Source: JBBQLG01 sp964251665 (GTDB lineage: Bacteria > Bacteroidota > Bacteroidia > Cytophagales > Spirosomataceae). Taken from it: a stretch of 64,000 bases of DNA. The notes under the pieces are model-generated. The model was not told the DNA's origin. It made no database searches and worked only from the letters and a program-made list of their open reading frames with translations. The stretch covers positions 1 through 64,000 of the forward strand of contig CAXUKO010000020.1 of NCBI GenBank assembly GCA_964251665.1, in the 5' to 3' direction. Of this stretch, positions 9,003 to 17,797 are shown in pieces (positions within the stretch are counted from its first letter, which is position 1; every line of letters begins with the position of its first letter). The translations under genes and the position numbers were made by a program.

Positions 9003-9265
9003 AAAAGATAAGAGGCTGGGACGATCAAGATCCGAAGATAGGCAATTATTACATACCTTGAATGTCCGTTCAACGAATGTAATAATACCCTGGAACACCA
9101 TTTCTACAGTACAGAACTGTTGCTCGTGGTGCTGTAGCCAGAGAATGAGGTCAGGTCTGTAGAGAGCTTTGATTAAACCGACCAGGTAAGAATCAGGAAT
9201 AATCCTGCCTCAACAAACTTACTGTAGTAAGTTTGTTGCTTGTTAACTCCATTAATTTCCTGCTA

Positions 9266-9757
9266 ATGAAAGCCAATGAAATTCGATTTTTCTCCCCACA
9301 GGAAAATCAAGTAATCAAAAACGAAAAAGCTAAAGCCACCCAGCCCAGGAAAGTAATCCTGACGGGGTATATTTCGGCATCGGGCAAACTGGTATTTCCA
9401 GCCAAGACGGCAGCCGAATTAGGCATTGATGCCGAAAATAGCACCTTTAAAGTAGGGATGCCCCAGGGGAAGCGAAAAGCTAAATCGCTGTATCTGGTAC
9501 CGGCAGAGGATGGTCAGGACGATACCTTCCAACTGGAAAAAGGGGCCAAAAGCTATACGCTGGCATTACCTTACATTCTCAAGAAGAGTGGGGTTGATTT
9601 TTCCGCTGGTAAGTACTCGTTTCTGATTGATCTCTTTAATTATGAAGGCAGTACCGCCTTTGAACTTCAGTTACAACAAGGGGAAGCGGCTCCTAAAGCC
9701 CCTTACATGGGCAAGCCCCGTGGTCGCAAACCCAAGGCAACAGCTGTAGCAGAGTAA
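9266..9757 (+). CDS. AT-hook-tailed hypothetical DNA-binding protein
   Basis: 163 aa starting at MKANEIRFF; the frame is open from a TTG at 9233 but the ATG is preferred. The middle has a beta-rich body (VILTGYISASGKLVFPAKTA, YLVPAEDG, YSFLIDLFNYEG). The C-terminus ends in KPRGRKPK, an AT-hook that binds the minor groove of AT-rich DNA. No enzymatic motif. It is divergent from the recombinase pair, fitting a mobile-element accessory or nucleoid-type protein. Confidence 0.6.
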   Translation: MKANEIRFFSPQENQVIKNEKAKATQPRKVILTGYISASGKLVFPAKTAAELGIDAENSTFKVGMPQGKRKAKSLYLVPAEDGQDDTFQLEKGAKSYTLALPYILKKSGVDFSAGKYSFLIDLFNYEGSTAFELQLQQGEAAPKAPYMGKPRGRKPKATAVAE

Positions 9758-9798
9758 ACCAATTGGGTTTCGTGTGGCCATTCCTTTGGGTAGTTAGC

Positions 9799-9830
9799 CA
9801 TGCAGTCTATCAGAGTTGGTAGACTGCATG
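9799..9830 (+). terminator. Hairpin after the AT-hook gene
   Basis: 11-bp arms (9799-9809 and 9820-9830) with a short loop, 42 bp past the stop codon. The T run is weak. Confidence 0.5.
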
Positions 9831-10364
9831 ATTGTTGACTGCTAGATCCGCTTACAATCGTCAAGGTAATTGAGCCTTTTCGTGAACGAAATCGTAGGAT
9901 TCTAAAATTGCACTTATTGACGACTCAGCAATCAGCGCCACTTCAAATGTCGGAATAGATAAATAGTACGTTTCTAATAGGGTTAAAAGGTCGAATTGCG
10001 CTACTGCTAAAAAGATATGTAGCAATCAAATGGAGCAACTTGCTAGTTAACCTAGACTGTATGCATTGCTATAAACAAATCGTACACAGGAGTACAATTA
10101 GTACTCAATAAGTGGCACACAAACTCAACTCTCCCTGCGAAAATGATACCTTGATTCGTGAGATGGCAATTTGAGATAGCAGTGATTTTCTGCGACCACT
10201 ATTATCAACTTTACCTTATTGTCTCGGAATAACGGGCGTTTAGCGAATCAACTTTTATCATACAATAAATGAACCGCTTCGTTCTCTTAAAAGGCGCTGG
10301 ACTCAATCCGAGTTTGGAAGAATTGAGTCCGGCTGGTATCGTTCGATTGAGGGGCAAACAAAGC
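9831..10364. other. Intergenic tract, no gene seen
   Basis: About 530 bp of mixed composition without a convincing ORF, RNA or clear repeat. A short ORF at 10269-10529 is antisense to the OmpA gene end and is rejected. Confidence 0.5.
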
Positions 10365-11447
10365 TCAGCGAATGGTAATCGCTACGCGACGGTTTTTGCT
10401 CCGTTCGCTTTCAGTCGTGTTGTCGCCAAGGGGCTGTTTACTGCCAAATCCTTCGGTGGTAATCCGTTCATCAGCGATCCCCCGCCGGGTCAGGTACGTA
10501 GCCACTACTTTCGCCCGATGCTCAGATAACGCCAGATTCAGTCGGGGATCACCGATATTGTCTGTGTGGCCAGCAACATGGATGTGCCACTGTAGATTGG
10601 CTTTCATAAATTGAATCAGTTTATTCAACTCAGTCGATGCCTCAGGCAGTAATACGTAGCTGCTCTGCTCAAACTGCACAGTACGTAAAATCAAGGTAAC
10701 TCCAGGTGTGATCGCTATTTGCGGTTCAGCATCCGGTCGACGGATAGGCGTGGGCACGGCTGCTAACGGACCAGTAGCCGTTATTCTTCTCGGTGGTACT
10801 GGCGCAAGGATCGGTTTCGTTTTAGCGGTCTTCAGTTTTTTAGGTAGTACCGGTTTAGCAAACGTTGAAACAACGGCTGATCGCTTGGTAACGGGTGTAT
10901 TTACCCGTTTAGGAACTACCGTAATTAATGGCGCTTTCTGAAAAAAATACTGCGCTGTTATTGGCTCCCCACTTTCGGTGAACGGATTCAAGACGGATTT
11001 GGGCGTTGGCGGTGGCTTCCAGTAGAGGTCAATTTCACCCCATGCGATGGCGTTAAAATAATCGACCCGCAGATCGTAATAGTGACCTGCCTCTAACACA
11101 ATTCTGCCACTATAGTGTTTGTAGGAGTTCAGTTGCCAGGAATCCAGCACGAGCTTGTTGCCAATCCAAACCCGAATGCCGTCATTCACTTTGGCAAAAA
11201 AAAGATACTCCCCCTTAGTGGGAGCCAGCAGTTTACCCGTCCAGCGAATCGAATAGTATGAGCGGGAAAGTCCCTGACCCGGACTCCGGTTGTCCCAGTT
11301 GAAACTAATCGCTGGATCAATTCGGGAGAAAGCTTTTTGTTCAAAATTCGTTCCGACGTAGTACTCACCTCTCAAGCCAGACTGAGCCCAGCCCTGTTGC
11401 GCAAGTAGCCAAAGCACCATATACCCATGAATGACGATTAGCTTCAT
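10365..11447 (-). CDS. PA14-OmpA family secreted/outer-membrane protein
   Basis: 360 aa. Signal peptide ends at about residue 22 (GWAQ). Residues about 24-145 form a PA14-like beta-sandwich (LRGEYYVGTNF, YSIRWTGKLLAPTKGEYLF, YYDLRVDYFN), usually a carbohydrate-binding module. A proline-rich linker follows, then an OmpA C-domain (about 255-360) with the peptidoglycan-binding signature HVAGHTDNIGD, LSEHRAKVVATYL and RSKNRRVAITI. It probably anchors to peptidoglycan and binds glycans. A terminator separates it from the acylase gene upstream. Confidence 0.85.
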   Translation of the reverse strand: MKLIVIHGYMVLWLLAQQGWAQSGLRGEYYVGTNFEQKAFSRIDPAISFNWDNRSPGQGLSRSYYSIRWTGKLLAPTKGEYLFFAKVNDGIRVWIGNKLVLDSWQLNSYKHYSGRIVLEAGHYYDLRVDYFNAIAWGEIDLYWKPPPTPKSVLNPFTESGEPITAQYFFQKAPLITVVPKRVNTPVTKRSAVVSTFAKPVLPKKLKTAKTKPILAPVPPRRITATGPLAAVPTPIRRPDAEPQIAITPGVTLILRTVQFEQSSYVLLPEASTELNKLIQFMKANLQWHIHVAGHTDNIGDPRLNLALSEHRAKVVATYLTRRGIADERITTEGFGSKQPLGDNTTESERSKNRRVAITIR

Positions 11448-11551
11448 AAACGGATTTCTACAGCAATAGTGTCAGTGACTGTAACAGTGGAATGAGACTG
11501 TTGGCGTGCCACTGGATTTTGGCTCCCCACCTGGATAGGCCGATTCGGTTA

Positions 11552-11596
11552 ATCCAAAGCCGGCTGGTCAGCGAGTCTGATTAGCCGGCTTTGGAT
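11552..11596 (-). terminator. Hairpin between acylase and PA14-OmpA genes
   Basis: 14-bp perfect arms ATCCAAAGCCGGCT (11552-11565) and its complement (11583-11596), 12 bp after the acylase stop. Confidence 0.6.
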
Positions 11597-11607
11597 GATT
11601 AAGGGTT

Positions 11608-13704
11608 TTAGTTAAGCCGTAGTGTTTCCTGTTTCTCCAGTTGCTTGCGTATCGCAGGCTTCTCGAGCAAGGCTTCCCGAAGGCGCTTTTCGGACATGCG
11701 CTTCCAGTTGTCCCCGTTGTGCGGATGACCCGGTTGGCTCGCGTTACCATAACTGAGTGACACCAGCGCCCGGGGCTTTTCGCCAAACTCGGTCACCGCA
11801 ACGTAGGTATCACCCGCTACCGCGCGATTCAGCTGCGGTTGTTTGGGGTCAGGCATGAAATAAATCGTCCGGTAAATGCCGTACTGTTCAGAACCCCCGT
11901 TTCCTGGAAAGTCCGCTCCGGCTGGGCCGAATCGGTTCACCTCGCCCCAGGCAATGTCCAACCGACCATACCGCTGCCTGACCTGTTCAGCCGCTTTATG
12001 CAGCAGGTCAACCGCTTGTTTAGGATCTTTTAACCCATTGGGCGTACTGACCGGGTGGGCAGGGTCCCAGCTAACAGCGAACATGCCCCGATTCAACTGG
12101 TCTAACCAGGCGGTAAACAGGACGGCTCCTTTACTCGATCGGTCAGTTGTTTTATCCCATGCCTTCAGGATTAAAGCGGCTTGCTGGGCCAGCGAGTCGG
12201 GATACGCTTCGGCGGCCACCAGCAGATCGTCCAGAAAACGGTCAGCCGCTTCCAGTCCCGTATTCAATTTATAACCGGCCAGTTCCTCAAAACTAATCGA
12301 TACGTCGTCCTTGATTAGATTGATCGACCGCTGAGGACGGAGCGTCAAGCGCATATCAACCGGGGCCATATACCTAGCAAACCGCTTAGGATCTAATACG
12401 GCCGGATACGTGCAGCTCCAGGGAGCATCATTGGCGTTCTGCACAAAACCCGTACCAGGATTGACCACCCGAGGTAAATCCTGGTACGGGTGGGTTTTGG
12501 TCCAGATGTACTTCGAGCGGGACCCGTCAATGGCGCCTTGCCAGAAGGCCCAGTCCCCTTCCGGGCGGAGGGGAACGTTGCCGTTAAACAGGTACATAAT
12601 ATTCCCCGCCTTGTCGGCATAAATGACATTAAACATAGGCAGTTGCATCCGCTTTAGGGCCTGCTCAAACTCGGACAGGTTTCGGGCGCTGGCCATCGCA
12701 TGAAACTGGGCGGCAATGGCCGGATTGGTTAGTCCCGCAATCCGAAAGGCGTAGGTCTTGCCATCGACCGTTTGCAGCACCGGCCCGTGCTGGCTATAGC
12801 GGTAGACATGGGTCTGCGGCTTAAGCTGGCCATCGGGCTGGCGAACCTGAAGCGTAACGGTCTTTGTCTCGAAGGGCTTTTTGATCCCATCCAACAGATA
12901 TCCCTCATCTTGCAAGGTGAGCGCATACCGATCAGCCGCATCAAGAGTATTGACCGTATGGGTCCAGCCCAGCTGATTTGTAAAGGCAATGTTGAGCACC
13001 GGTTGGCCCACCAGACAGGCCCCATACGCCATAAAATCCGGGCCATTCAGGTGGGCTTCAAAAAATAGAAAGTGATTAGCCCACTCCAGGTGTGGGTTGG
13101 CTACCAACATCGCTTTTTTCGACGCCGACTTGCTGGGCGCGATCGCGTAGGCATTCGAGCCAGGCGGTATTACCTGCGCGTAGCCCAGCTCCGCGAGGCC
13201 CATAAACTCCAGACAAATCACGCGGCTGATGTGAGCGAGTACGTCCTGGGGCATGATGGGAAGCACGGGCTTGAATTCGGCACCAATGGCCTCGGGGTGC
13301 GCTTTAGCGTAGGCGTTTAAACCGGTGACAAAGCTGTCCAGACACCCTATATAGTCCGCTGGCTGCTGCGCGTACTGCAGTTGGGCCTGCTGGGGAATGC
13401 CAAATAAGGTTACGATCTTGTCCGAATCGACGTAGGGTTGTCCCCAATACTGGGCCGCCCGACCTCGGGCCTGTCCATATAACCGAAGCAGCAGATTGGC
13501 GTGGTTTTCCATCTGGGCGTAGCCAAAGCCGTAATACATCGACTCCAGGGTCTGTCCGTAAATATGCGGCACCCCGGCGCTATCCCATAAAATCTCCGCG
13601 GTTGCCCCCCCCGAGCGGCGAGCGGCTACGGTTTGGTGGGTAGTGGGCTGAGCCGCACCGGCTAGGCTCAGCAGTAAAAGAAGGCAGGTCGTGATCCGTT
13701 TCAT
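11608..13704 (-). CDS. Penicillin acylase family (N-acyl hydrolase, S45)
   Basis: 698 aa with signal peptide (ends near GAAQ). The alpha-chain region (about 30-180) holds ILWDSAGVPHIYGQTLESMYYGFGYAQ. The self-cleavage site is PPGSNAYAIAP, where S183 would become the N-terminal nucleophile after Gly182. The beta chain follows with NPHLEW and LGWTHTVNTLDAAD. Family members hydrolyse beta-lactams, acyl-homoserine lactones or other N-acyl amides in the periplasm, so quorum quenching is possible but unproven. It lies 84 bp downstream of the permease gene and may share its transcript. Confidence 0.88.
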   Translation of the reverse strand: MKRITTCLLLLLSLAGAAQPTTHQTVAARRSGGATAEILWDSAGVPHIYGQTLESMYYGFGYAQMENHANLLLRLYGQARGRAAQYWGQPYVDSDKIVTLFGIPQQAQLQYAQQPADYIGCLDSFVTGLNAYAKAHPEAIGAEFKPVLPIMPQDVLAHISRVICLEFMGLAELGYAQVIPPGSNAYAIAPSKSASKKAMLVANPHLEWANHFLFFEAHLNGPDFMAYGACLVGQPVLNIAFTNQLGWTHTVNTLDAADRYALTLQDEGYLLDGIKKPFETKTVTLQVRQPDGQLKPQTHVYRYSQHGPVLQTVDGKTYAFRIAGLTNPAIAAQFHAMASARNLSEFEQALKRMQLPMFNVIYADKAGNIMYLFNGNVPLRPEGDWAFWQGAIDGSRSKYIWTKTHPYQDLPRVVNPGTGFVQNANDAPWSCTYPAVLDPKRFARYMAPVDMRLTLRPQRSINLIKDDVSISFEELAGYKLNTGLEAADRFLDDLLVAAEAYPDSLAQQAALILKAWDKTTDRSSKGAVLFTAWLDQLNRGMFAVSWDPAHPVSTPNGLKDPKQAVDLLHKAAEQVRQRYGRLDIAWGEVNRFGPAGADFPGNGGSEQYGIYRTIYFMPDPKQPQLNRAVAGDTYVAVTEFGEKPRALVSLSYGNASQPGHPHNGDNWKRMSEKRLREALLEKPAIRKQLEKQETLRLN

Positions 13705-13788
13705 TCGTACGTAAAGGAGATAGGAATAAGTAAACTAGAGAACCAAATGCGAGGTAGGGCTGATCCCCGTTCGTAGCCATCAACGGGC

Positions 13789-16209
13789 TTACTCGCCCTG
13801 CAGGGCGAGAATGGGATTGGCGCGAACCGCTTTGAGGGCCTGACGTGCGATCGTCAGCGCGGTGATCAGGCTCGTCAGGATAAGCGTTGCAGCCAGCAGC
13901 CACCCGTTTACGGTGATTCGGTCCGCGTACTGTTGTAACCAGCCCGATAGTCCCCAAGCCCCCAGCGGTGCCGCCCCCAGAAAGCCCACTCCAAGCAGTT
14001 TGCCAAATTCACGGCCCAGTAGCCAAAGCAGCTGGCCGGTGCGGGCTCCCAGCACCCGGCGAACGCTCATCTCTTTGGCTTTAGCCTCACTTAAAAACGT
14101 CACCAGTCCGTACAAGCCCAAACTGCTCAGCCCAATGGCTACCCAGGCAAAGGCCTGGACTAATCCGGCCAGTAGCCGTTCGGTAGCTGTAAAGCTGGCC
14201 ATCAGATCAACCAGATCTTGCGCATGATAGACCTGGTCGGGCAATACGGTATCCCAAACTTGCTGAATAGCCTGACGAGTCCGCCCGGAAGCGGTTGGAC
14301 TCAGCCGTAGCATCGCTACCTGGCTGTGGGGTGGGTCATTAATTAGGGTGAGGGGTAGTACGGGGTGATGTAGATCGCCACTGCGAAAGTCTTTCACCAC
14401 GCCGACGATCGTGCGGTCGTTTCCCTTCAACTGGATGCGTTTACCCAGGATGGCTGCGGATGTAGCAACCCCTAACCGCTTGACCATCGTTTCATTCACC
14501 AGCGCGTCGTGGCTCGTCGTATCTGAGATGGCTCGCACCGTTCGACCCGCTACCAAGTCGATGCCAAAAACCGACAGGTAATGCGCATCAATGGCTCGAA
14601 CCCGCGTCTCGAAGGCTTCCGGCTGGGTGGTCGTGTGATACCTGAAGGGACTGGGCCGGTTATAAGCGGATGCGGGTGGGTCACTGCCGAAGGTAACTTG
14701 CTCGACGCCGGGAATTTGCTCCCACTTCTGGCGCAGGATCGAGCGGGTTAGAAGAGGAACAGGCCCCTGCTGGGGTAAGAAAATGGTTAGGATCGATTCG
14801 TACTGGAAACCCCAGGTGGCCCGCTGCATGTGCCGGAGCTGGGCACTGATCACCAGTACTGCCAGAATAAACCCTTGCATGAGCACGAACTGGCTCCCGA
14901 TCAGGCCCTGTCGAAGGGTAAATTTTCCCGTTAATCGTTGGAACGATTGGCTGGAAAGCGCTTTAGTAGGCTTGAAACGAGCTAAGACGAACGCGGGATA
15001 AAGCCCCGAGAGGAGGGTGACTCCGACGAACAGGCTTATAAACCAGCCTACGGCCCGGGGCTGGACTACGTCCAAGATAGAAAGCGTAGGCTGAAGCATC
15101 TCGATGCTGGCCGCTAGGGTCCGATTGACCAGGGGCAAACTCAGTTGGGTAAGCAGCAAGGCCATGAGCATCGCCCCAATCACTAGTAAGGCCGTTTCGG
15201 CCATAAACTGACCGATAAGTTGTCCCTGGGTGCTGCCCATCACTTTGCGAACCCCCACTTCCCGCACTCGCTTCAGCGCCCGGGCGGTCGCCAGGTTAAT
15301 AAAATTAATACAACCCGCCATCACCAGCAGCACCCCCACGCCAATCAGGGCATACAGGAAGGGCCGGGGGGCTTCCCCGCTGCGCTGGTGGTTTAGCTCC
15401 GAAAGTGGTAACTCGTGATACGCATAATGAGCTACTTCTTGGGTCGGCAGATACTGACGACGAATCCGGGGTAAAGCCCGCCGGAGATGGTCGGGGTCAG
15501 CGCCTGGTCGTAAGCGCACAAAACACATGGCTTGTAGGCCCTGCCAGTCCGAGTCGGCCAGAGTGTTTGATCCTTCCATGACAGGAATGGTGGTGTAAGA
15601 GACAAACGCATCAAAGCGCATCTGGGTGTTGGCCGGGGGGTCTTTAACGATACCCGTAACCGTTAGGTCCACTTTATTGTCTAACCGGAGCGTTCGTCCC
15701 AGGGCAGGGGCAGTAGCGAAATATTTACGGGCGTAGCGTTCACTGAGTACAATGGTGTTGGGAGCTGCCAGCGCCGTTTTGGGGTTACCACTAACCCATT
15801 CCACGCCGAAGATGTCAAAATACTCAGGTTCGGCAAAGCAGACGGTTCGTGCTTCGGCAAACTTTTTAAGCCAGCCGCCTTTTCCATTCGGTACGCTCAG
15901 GGTGCGGCCATAAAACGTCTCCAGCCGGGTGGCCGTTTCGACAAATGCGTAGTTGCGCCGGAGCACGTCAGCCAGCGGACGCGGGGCCGCGTCGGTAGGC
16001 ATCGTCGTTTTTCCAATAACGTCGGTGACAACCCAGTAGGACCGCTCTCCGTGGGGATGGTAGCGGTCAAAGCTAAACATATAATCGACGACAAGGAAGA
16101 TAATGAGTCCACTGGCCAAGCCCAGCGATAACCCTAGTAAGCTAATCAAATGGACATGCCGTTGCTGCCACAACTGGCGCTTGGCCACGATGAGGAAATG
16201 AATAACCAT
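13789..16209 (-). CDS. MacB/FtsX-type ABC transporter permease
   Basis: 806 aa. Starts directly with the cytoplasmic lead and first TM helix (LISLLGLSLGLASGLIIFLV), then MacB-type periplasmic domain, FtsX block (VGVLLVMAGCINFINLATA, EVGVRKVMGS), second periplasmic domain and terminal FtsX block (AFAWVAIGLSSLGLYGLV, EMSVRRVLGA). Unlike the permease at 4555-7149 it lacks the fused prefix domain; a separate small membrane protein occupies that place upstream. Part of the PadR - prefix-like - permease - acylase series. Confidence 0.85.
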   Translation of the reverse strand: MVIHFLIVAKRQLWQQRHVHLISLLGLSLGLASGLIIFLVVDYMFSFDRYHPHGERSYWVVTDVIGKTTMPTDAAPRPLADVLRRNYAFVETATRLETFYGRTLSVPNGKGGWLKKFAEARTVCFAEPEYFDIFGVEWVSGNPKTALAAPNTIVLSERYARKYFATAPALGRTLRLDNKVDLTVTGIVKDPPANTQMRFDAFVSYTTIPVMEGSNTLADSDWQGLQAMCFVRLRPGADPDHLRRALPRIRRQYLPTQEVAHYAYHELPLSELNHQRSGEAPRPFLYALIGVGVLLVMAGCINFINLATARALKRVREVGVRKVMGSTQGQLIGQFMAETALLVIGAMLMALLLTQLSLPLVNRTLAASIEMLQPTLSILDVVQPRAVGWFISLFVGVTLLSGLYPAFVLARFKPTKALSSQSFQRLTGKFTLRQGLIGSQFVLMQGFILAVLVISAQLRHMQRATWGFQYESILTIFLPQQGPVPLLTRSILRQKWEQIPGVEQVTFGSDPPASAYNRPSPFRYHTTTQPEAFETRVRAIDAHYLSVFGIDLVAGRTVRAISDTTSHDALVNETMVKRLGVATSAAILGKRIQLKGNDRTIVGVVKDFRSGDLHHPVLPLTLINDPPHSQVAMLRLSPTASGRTRQAIQQVWDTVLPDQVYHAQDLVDLMASFTATERLLAGLVQAFAWVAIGLSSLGLYGLVTFLSEAKAKEMSVRRVLGARTGQLLWLLGREFGKLLGVGFLGAAPLGAWGLSGWLQQYADRITVNGWLLAATLILTSLITALTIARQALKAVRANPILALQGE

Positions 16210-16251
16210 CCGAAGAGGAATCAGGCAAGAATAAGAAACAATCAGGAACCG

Positions 16252-16740
16252 CTACCGGTAGCCGCTCTTAGCCAATGATTTAGGTGATCGTCTCTTCAGT
16301 AGCCACCACTGGGTCAGCCCGACGGCTCCTAAAGCCGCCAGCGCAATGGCCCAAGTGGGATGAAATACCCCACTCGACAAGGCTAGGGGACGAGTGATCA
16401 CTACCAAAAAGCCTCCCATCAGCAGTAACGTAAGCCCACTGGAGAAGAACATATAGTAGAAAGGCTTGGTGGCAGGTCGCCGTTTCAGGCGACGGTTGAA
16501 TCGGCTAACGGGGGGCATAAACGTTCGATCATAATGTTGGCTCAACACGCGTAAAGCCTGAGGGGAAGTTTGCCCAGCAAGTTTGTCAAAAGCGGCCGCA
16601 AAGTCTTGCCCCTGGCTCATCTGCCGCTCAATCAAAGTGGCCATGTGGTCCACGAGTTCGGGCTCTAAGGCGGGATGGGGCCTAGCTTGCCGAATGTGCT
16701 GTATAACCCGGTGCAGTTGATCACGCGATAAGGTATGCAT
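16252..16740 (-). CDS. Small membrane protein in the place of a permease prefix
   Basis: 162 aa. Residues 1-65 are helical and cytoplasmic (MHTLSRDQLHRVIQHIRQ, LEPELVDHMATLIERQMSQG), much like the N-terminal prefix seen fused to MacB-type permeases. Two TM helices follow (about 95-117 and 128-148) and a basic tail. It lies between the PadR gene (37 bp) and the permease (42 bp), so it is probably a separately encoded accessory of the transporter. Confidence 0.55.
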   Translation of the reverse strand: MHTLSRDQLHRVIQHIRQARPHPALEPELVDHMATLIERQMSQGQDFAAAFDKLAGQTSPQALRVLSQHYDRTFMPPVSRFNRRLKRRPATKPFYYMFFSSGLTLLLMGGFLVVITRPLALSSGVFHPTWAIALAALGAVGLTQWWLLKRRSPKSLAKSGYR

Positions 16741-16777
16741 AACGAAAAGAGGTAAAGGGGGTAGGAAACCAAATGTA

Positions 16778-17131
16778 TTATTGACCGAAGGCCACCTTTG
16801 GGGCGGAATCGATGAGTAGCCGTATTAGGTGAATAAAGCGCTCAAACTCGCCTGCTTTGCGAACCGCCGTCTCACTGCCGGTAGGTGTAAGTTGATAGTA
16901 CTTGCGCAGTCGCCCATCAACTTCCTGGCTTTGAGTCATGAGTAGGCCTGCCTCCTCAAGTTTGTGCAACACCGGATATAGTGCCCCAAATGTGAGCGTT
17001 AACTCGCCCCCTGTACGTTCTTCGACGGCTTGGGTGATTTCGTAGCCATACATGCGTCCCTGTTGAGCCAGTAGGCGCAGGACAATCGTTTTGAGCGTTC
17101 CCCGTAAGAACTCCTGATTGGCTGAATCCAT
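16778..17131 (-). CDS. PadR-family transcriptional regulator
   Basis: 117 aa winged helix: FLRGTLKTIVLRLLAQQGRMYGYEITQAVEERTGGELTLTFGALYPVLHKLEEAGLL is split here into recognisable pieces such as MYGYEITQ and GALYPVLHKLEEAGL, the PadR signature. First gene of the set PadR - small membrane protein - permease - acylase, which it probably represses. Ligand unknown. Confidence 0.9.
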   Translation of the reverse strand: MDSANQEFLRGTLKTIVLRLLAQQGRMYGYEITQAVEERTGGELTLTFGALYPVLHKLEEAGLLMTQSQEVDGRLRKYYQLTPTGSETAVRKAGEFERFIHLIRLLIDSAPKVAFGQ

Positions 17132-17797
17132 AAGTAATATAGATCGTCTAAGCTTAATTATGAATCAAATATATAAAGGAAAGTTATATATAAAAATAAT
17201 TTAGTGAAAAATAGTTTATTCTCGACCAATCAGTATATAAAGACAAGCAGTATTGAATAGCCCATTACCAGCTATAGAATATTGGTGAAGCTAACATATA
17301 TTACACTGAAAATCAGTTGTTTAAATCCACACTAGGGATATGCTAATTATATGTCATCATCTATCTGCTTATTCACACGAATCACTCTCAGCATAAGACA
17401 ATTGGCTTTTACAATCGGCTGTACGTAATCAGATTGAGAGGTCAGTAGCTACAGACAAGTCGTGACGATTTTTGTAGCTTTTTGTATATACACCCGTACT
17501 TGTAATAATGCTACTCTCAATTTTGAAGTTAGAATCGTATGCAACTGATGGGGTTCGACAGATATTAAAAACAATCATCTCAACAAACCCTCCTTCTTTA
17601 GACGAATGGACTTTCATGGGTCTGCTTCTCAAATGGGGCATTTGGTGAGCCAATAAATTGAGTGATGGCTAAGATGTTTAGGGCTTACCATCAGCTCAAT
17701 TTCTTTTTCATAGGTCTAAAATTGAGGACTTGTCATGAAATCTTAGGAAGAAGTACATCTTTTATGGTACGTTACAGCTGGTTCGTAACATACTATC
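17132..17797. other. AT-rich divergent intergenic region
   Basis: 666 bp between divergent genes. It must hold the promoters of the PadR operon and of the serine hydrolase. A copy of the dispersed repeat core lies at 17612-17640. The minus-strand ORF at 17429-17653 (74 aa) shows no family features and is not called. Confidence 0.5.
17612..17640 (+). repeat. Dispersed intergenic repeat, copy A
   Basis: Contains TTTCATGGGTCTGCTTCTCA followed by AATGGGGCA. Related cores occur at 19545-19590, 20256-20302, 21172-21216, 24416-24437, 26155-26195 and 26662-26683. Confidence 0.4.

Noticed and set aside
17429..17653. 74-aa minus-strand ORF in the PadR/serine hydrolase spacer
   Set aside because: No signal, family or start context; overlaps a repeat copy.
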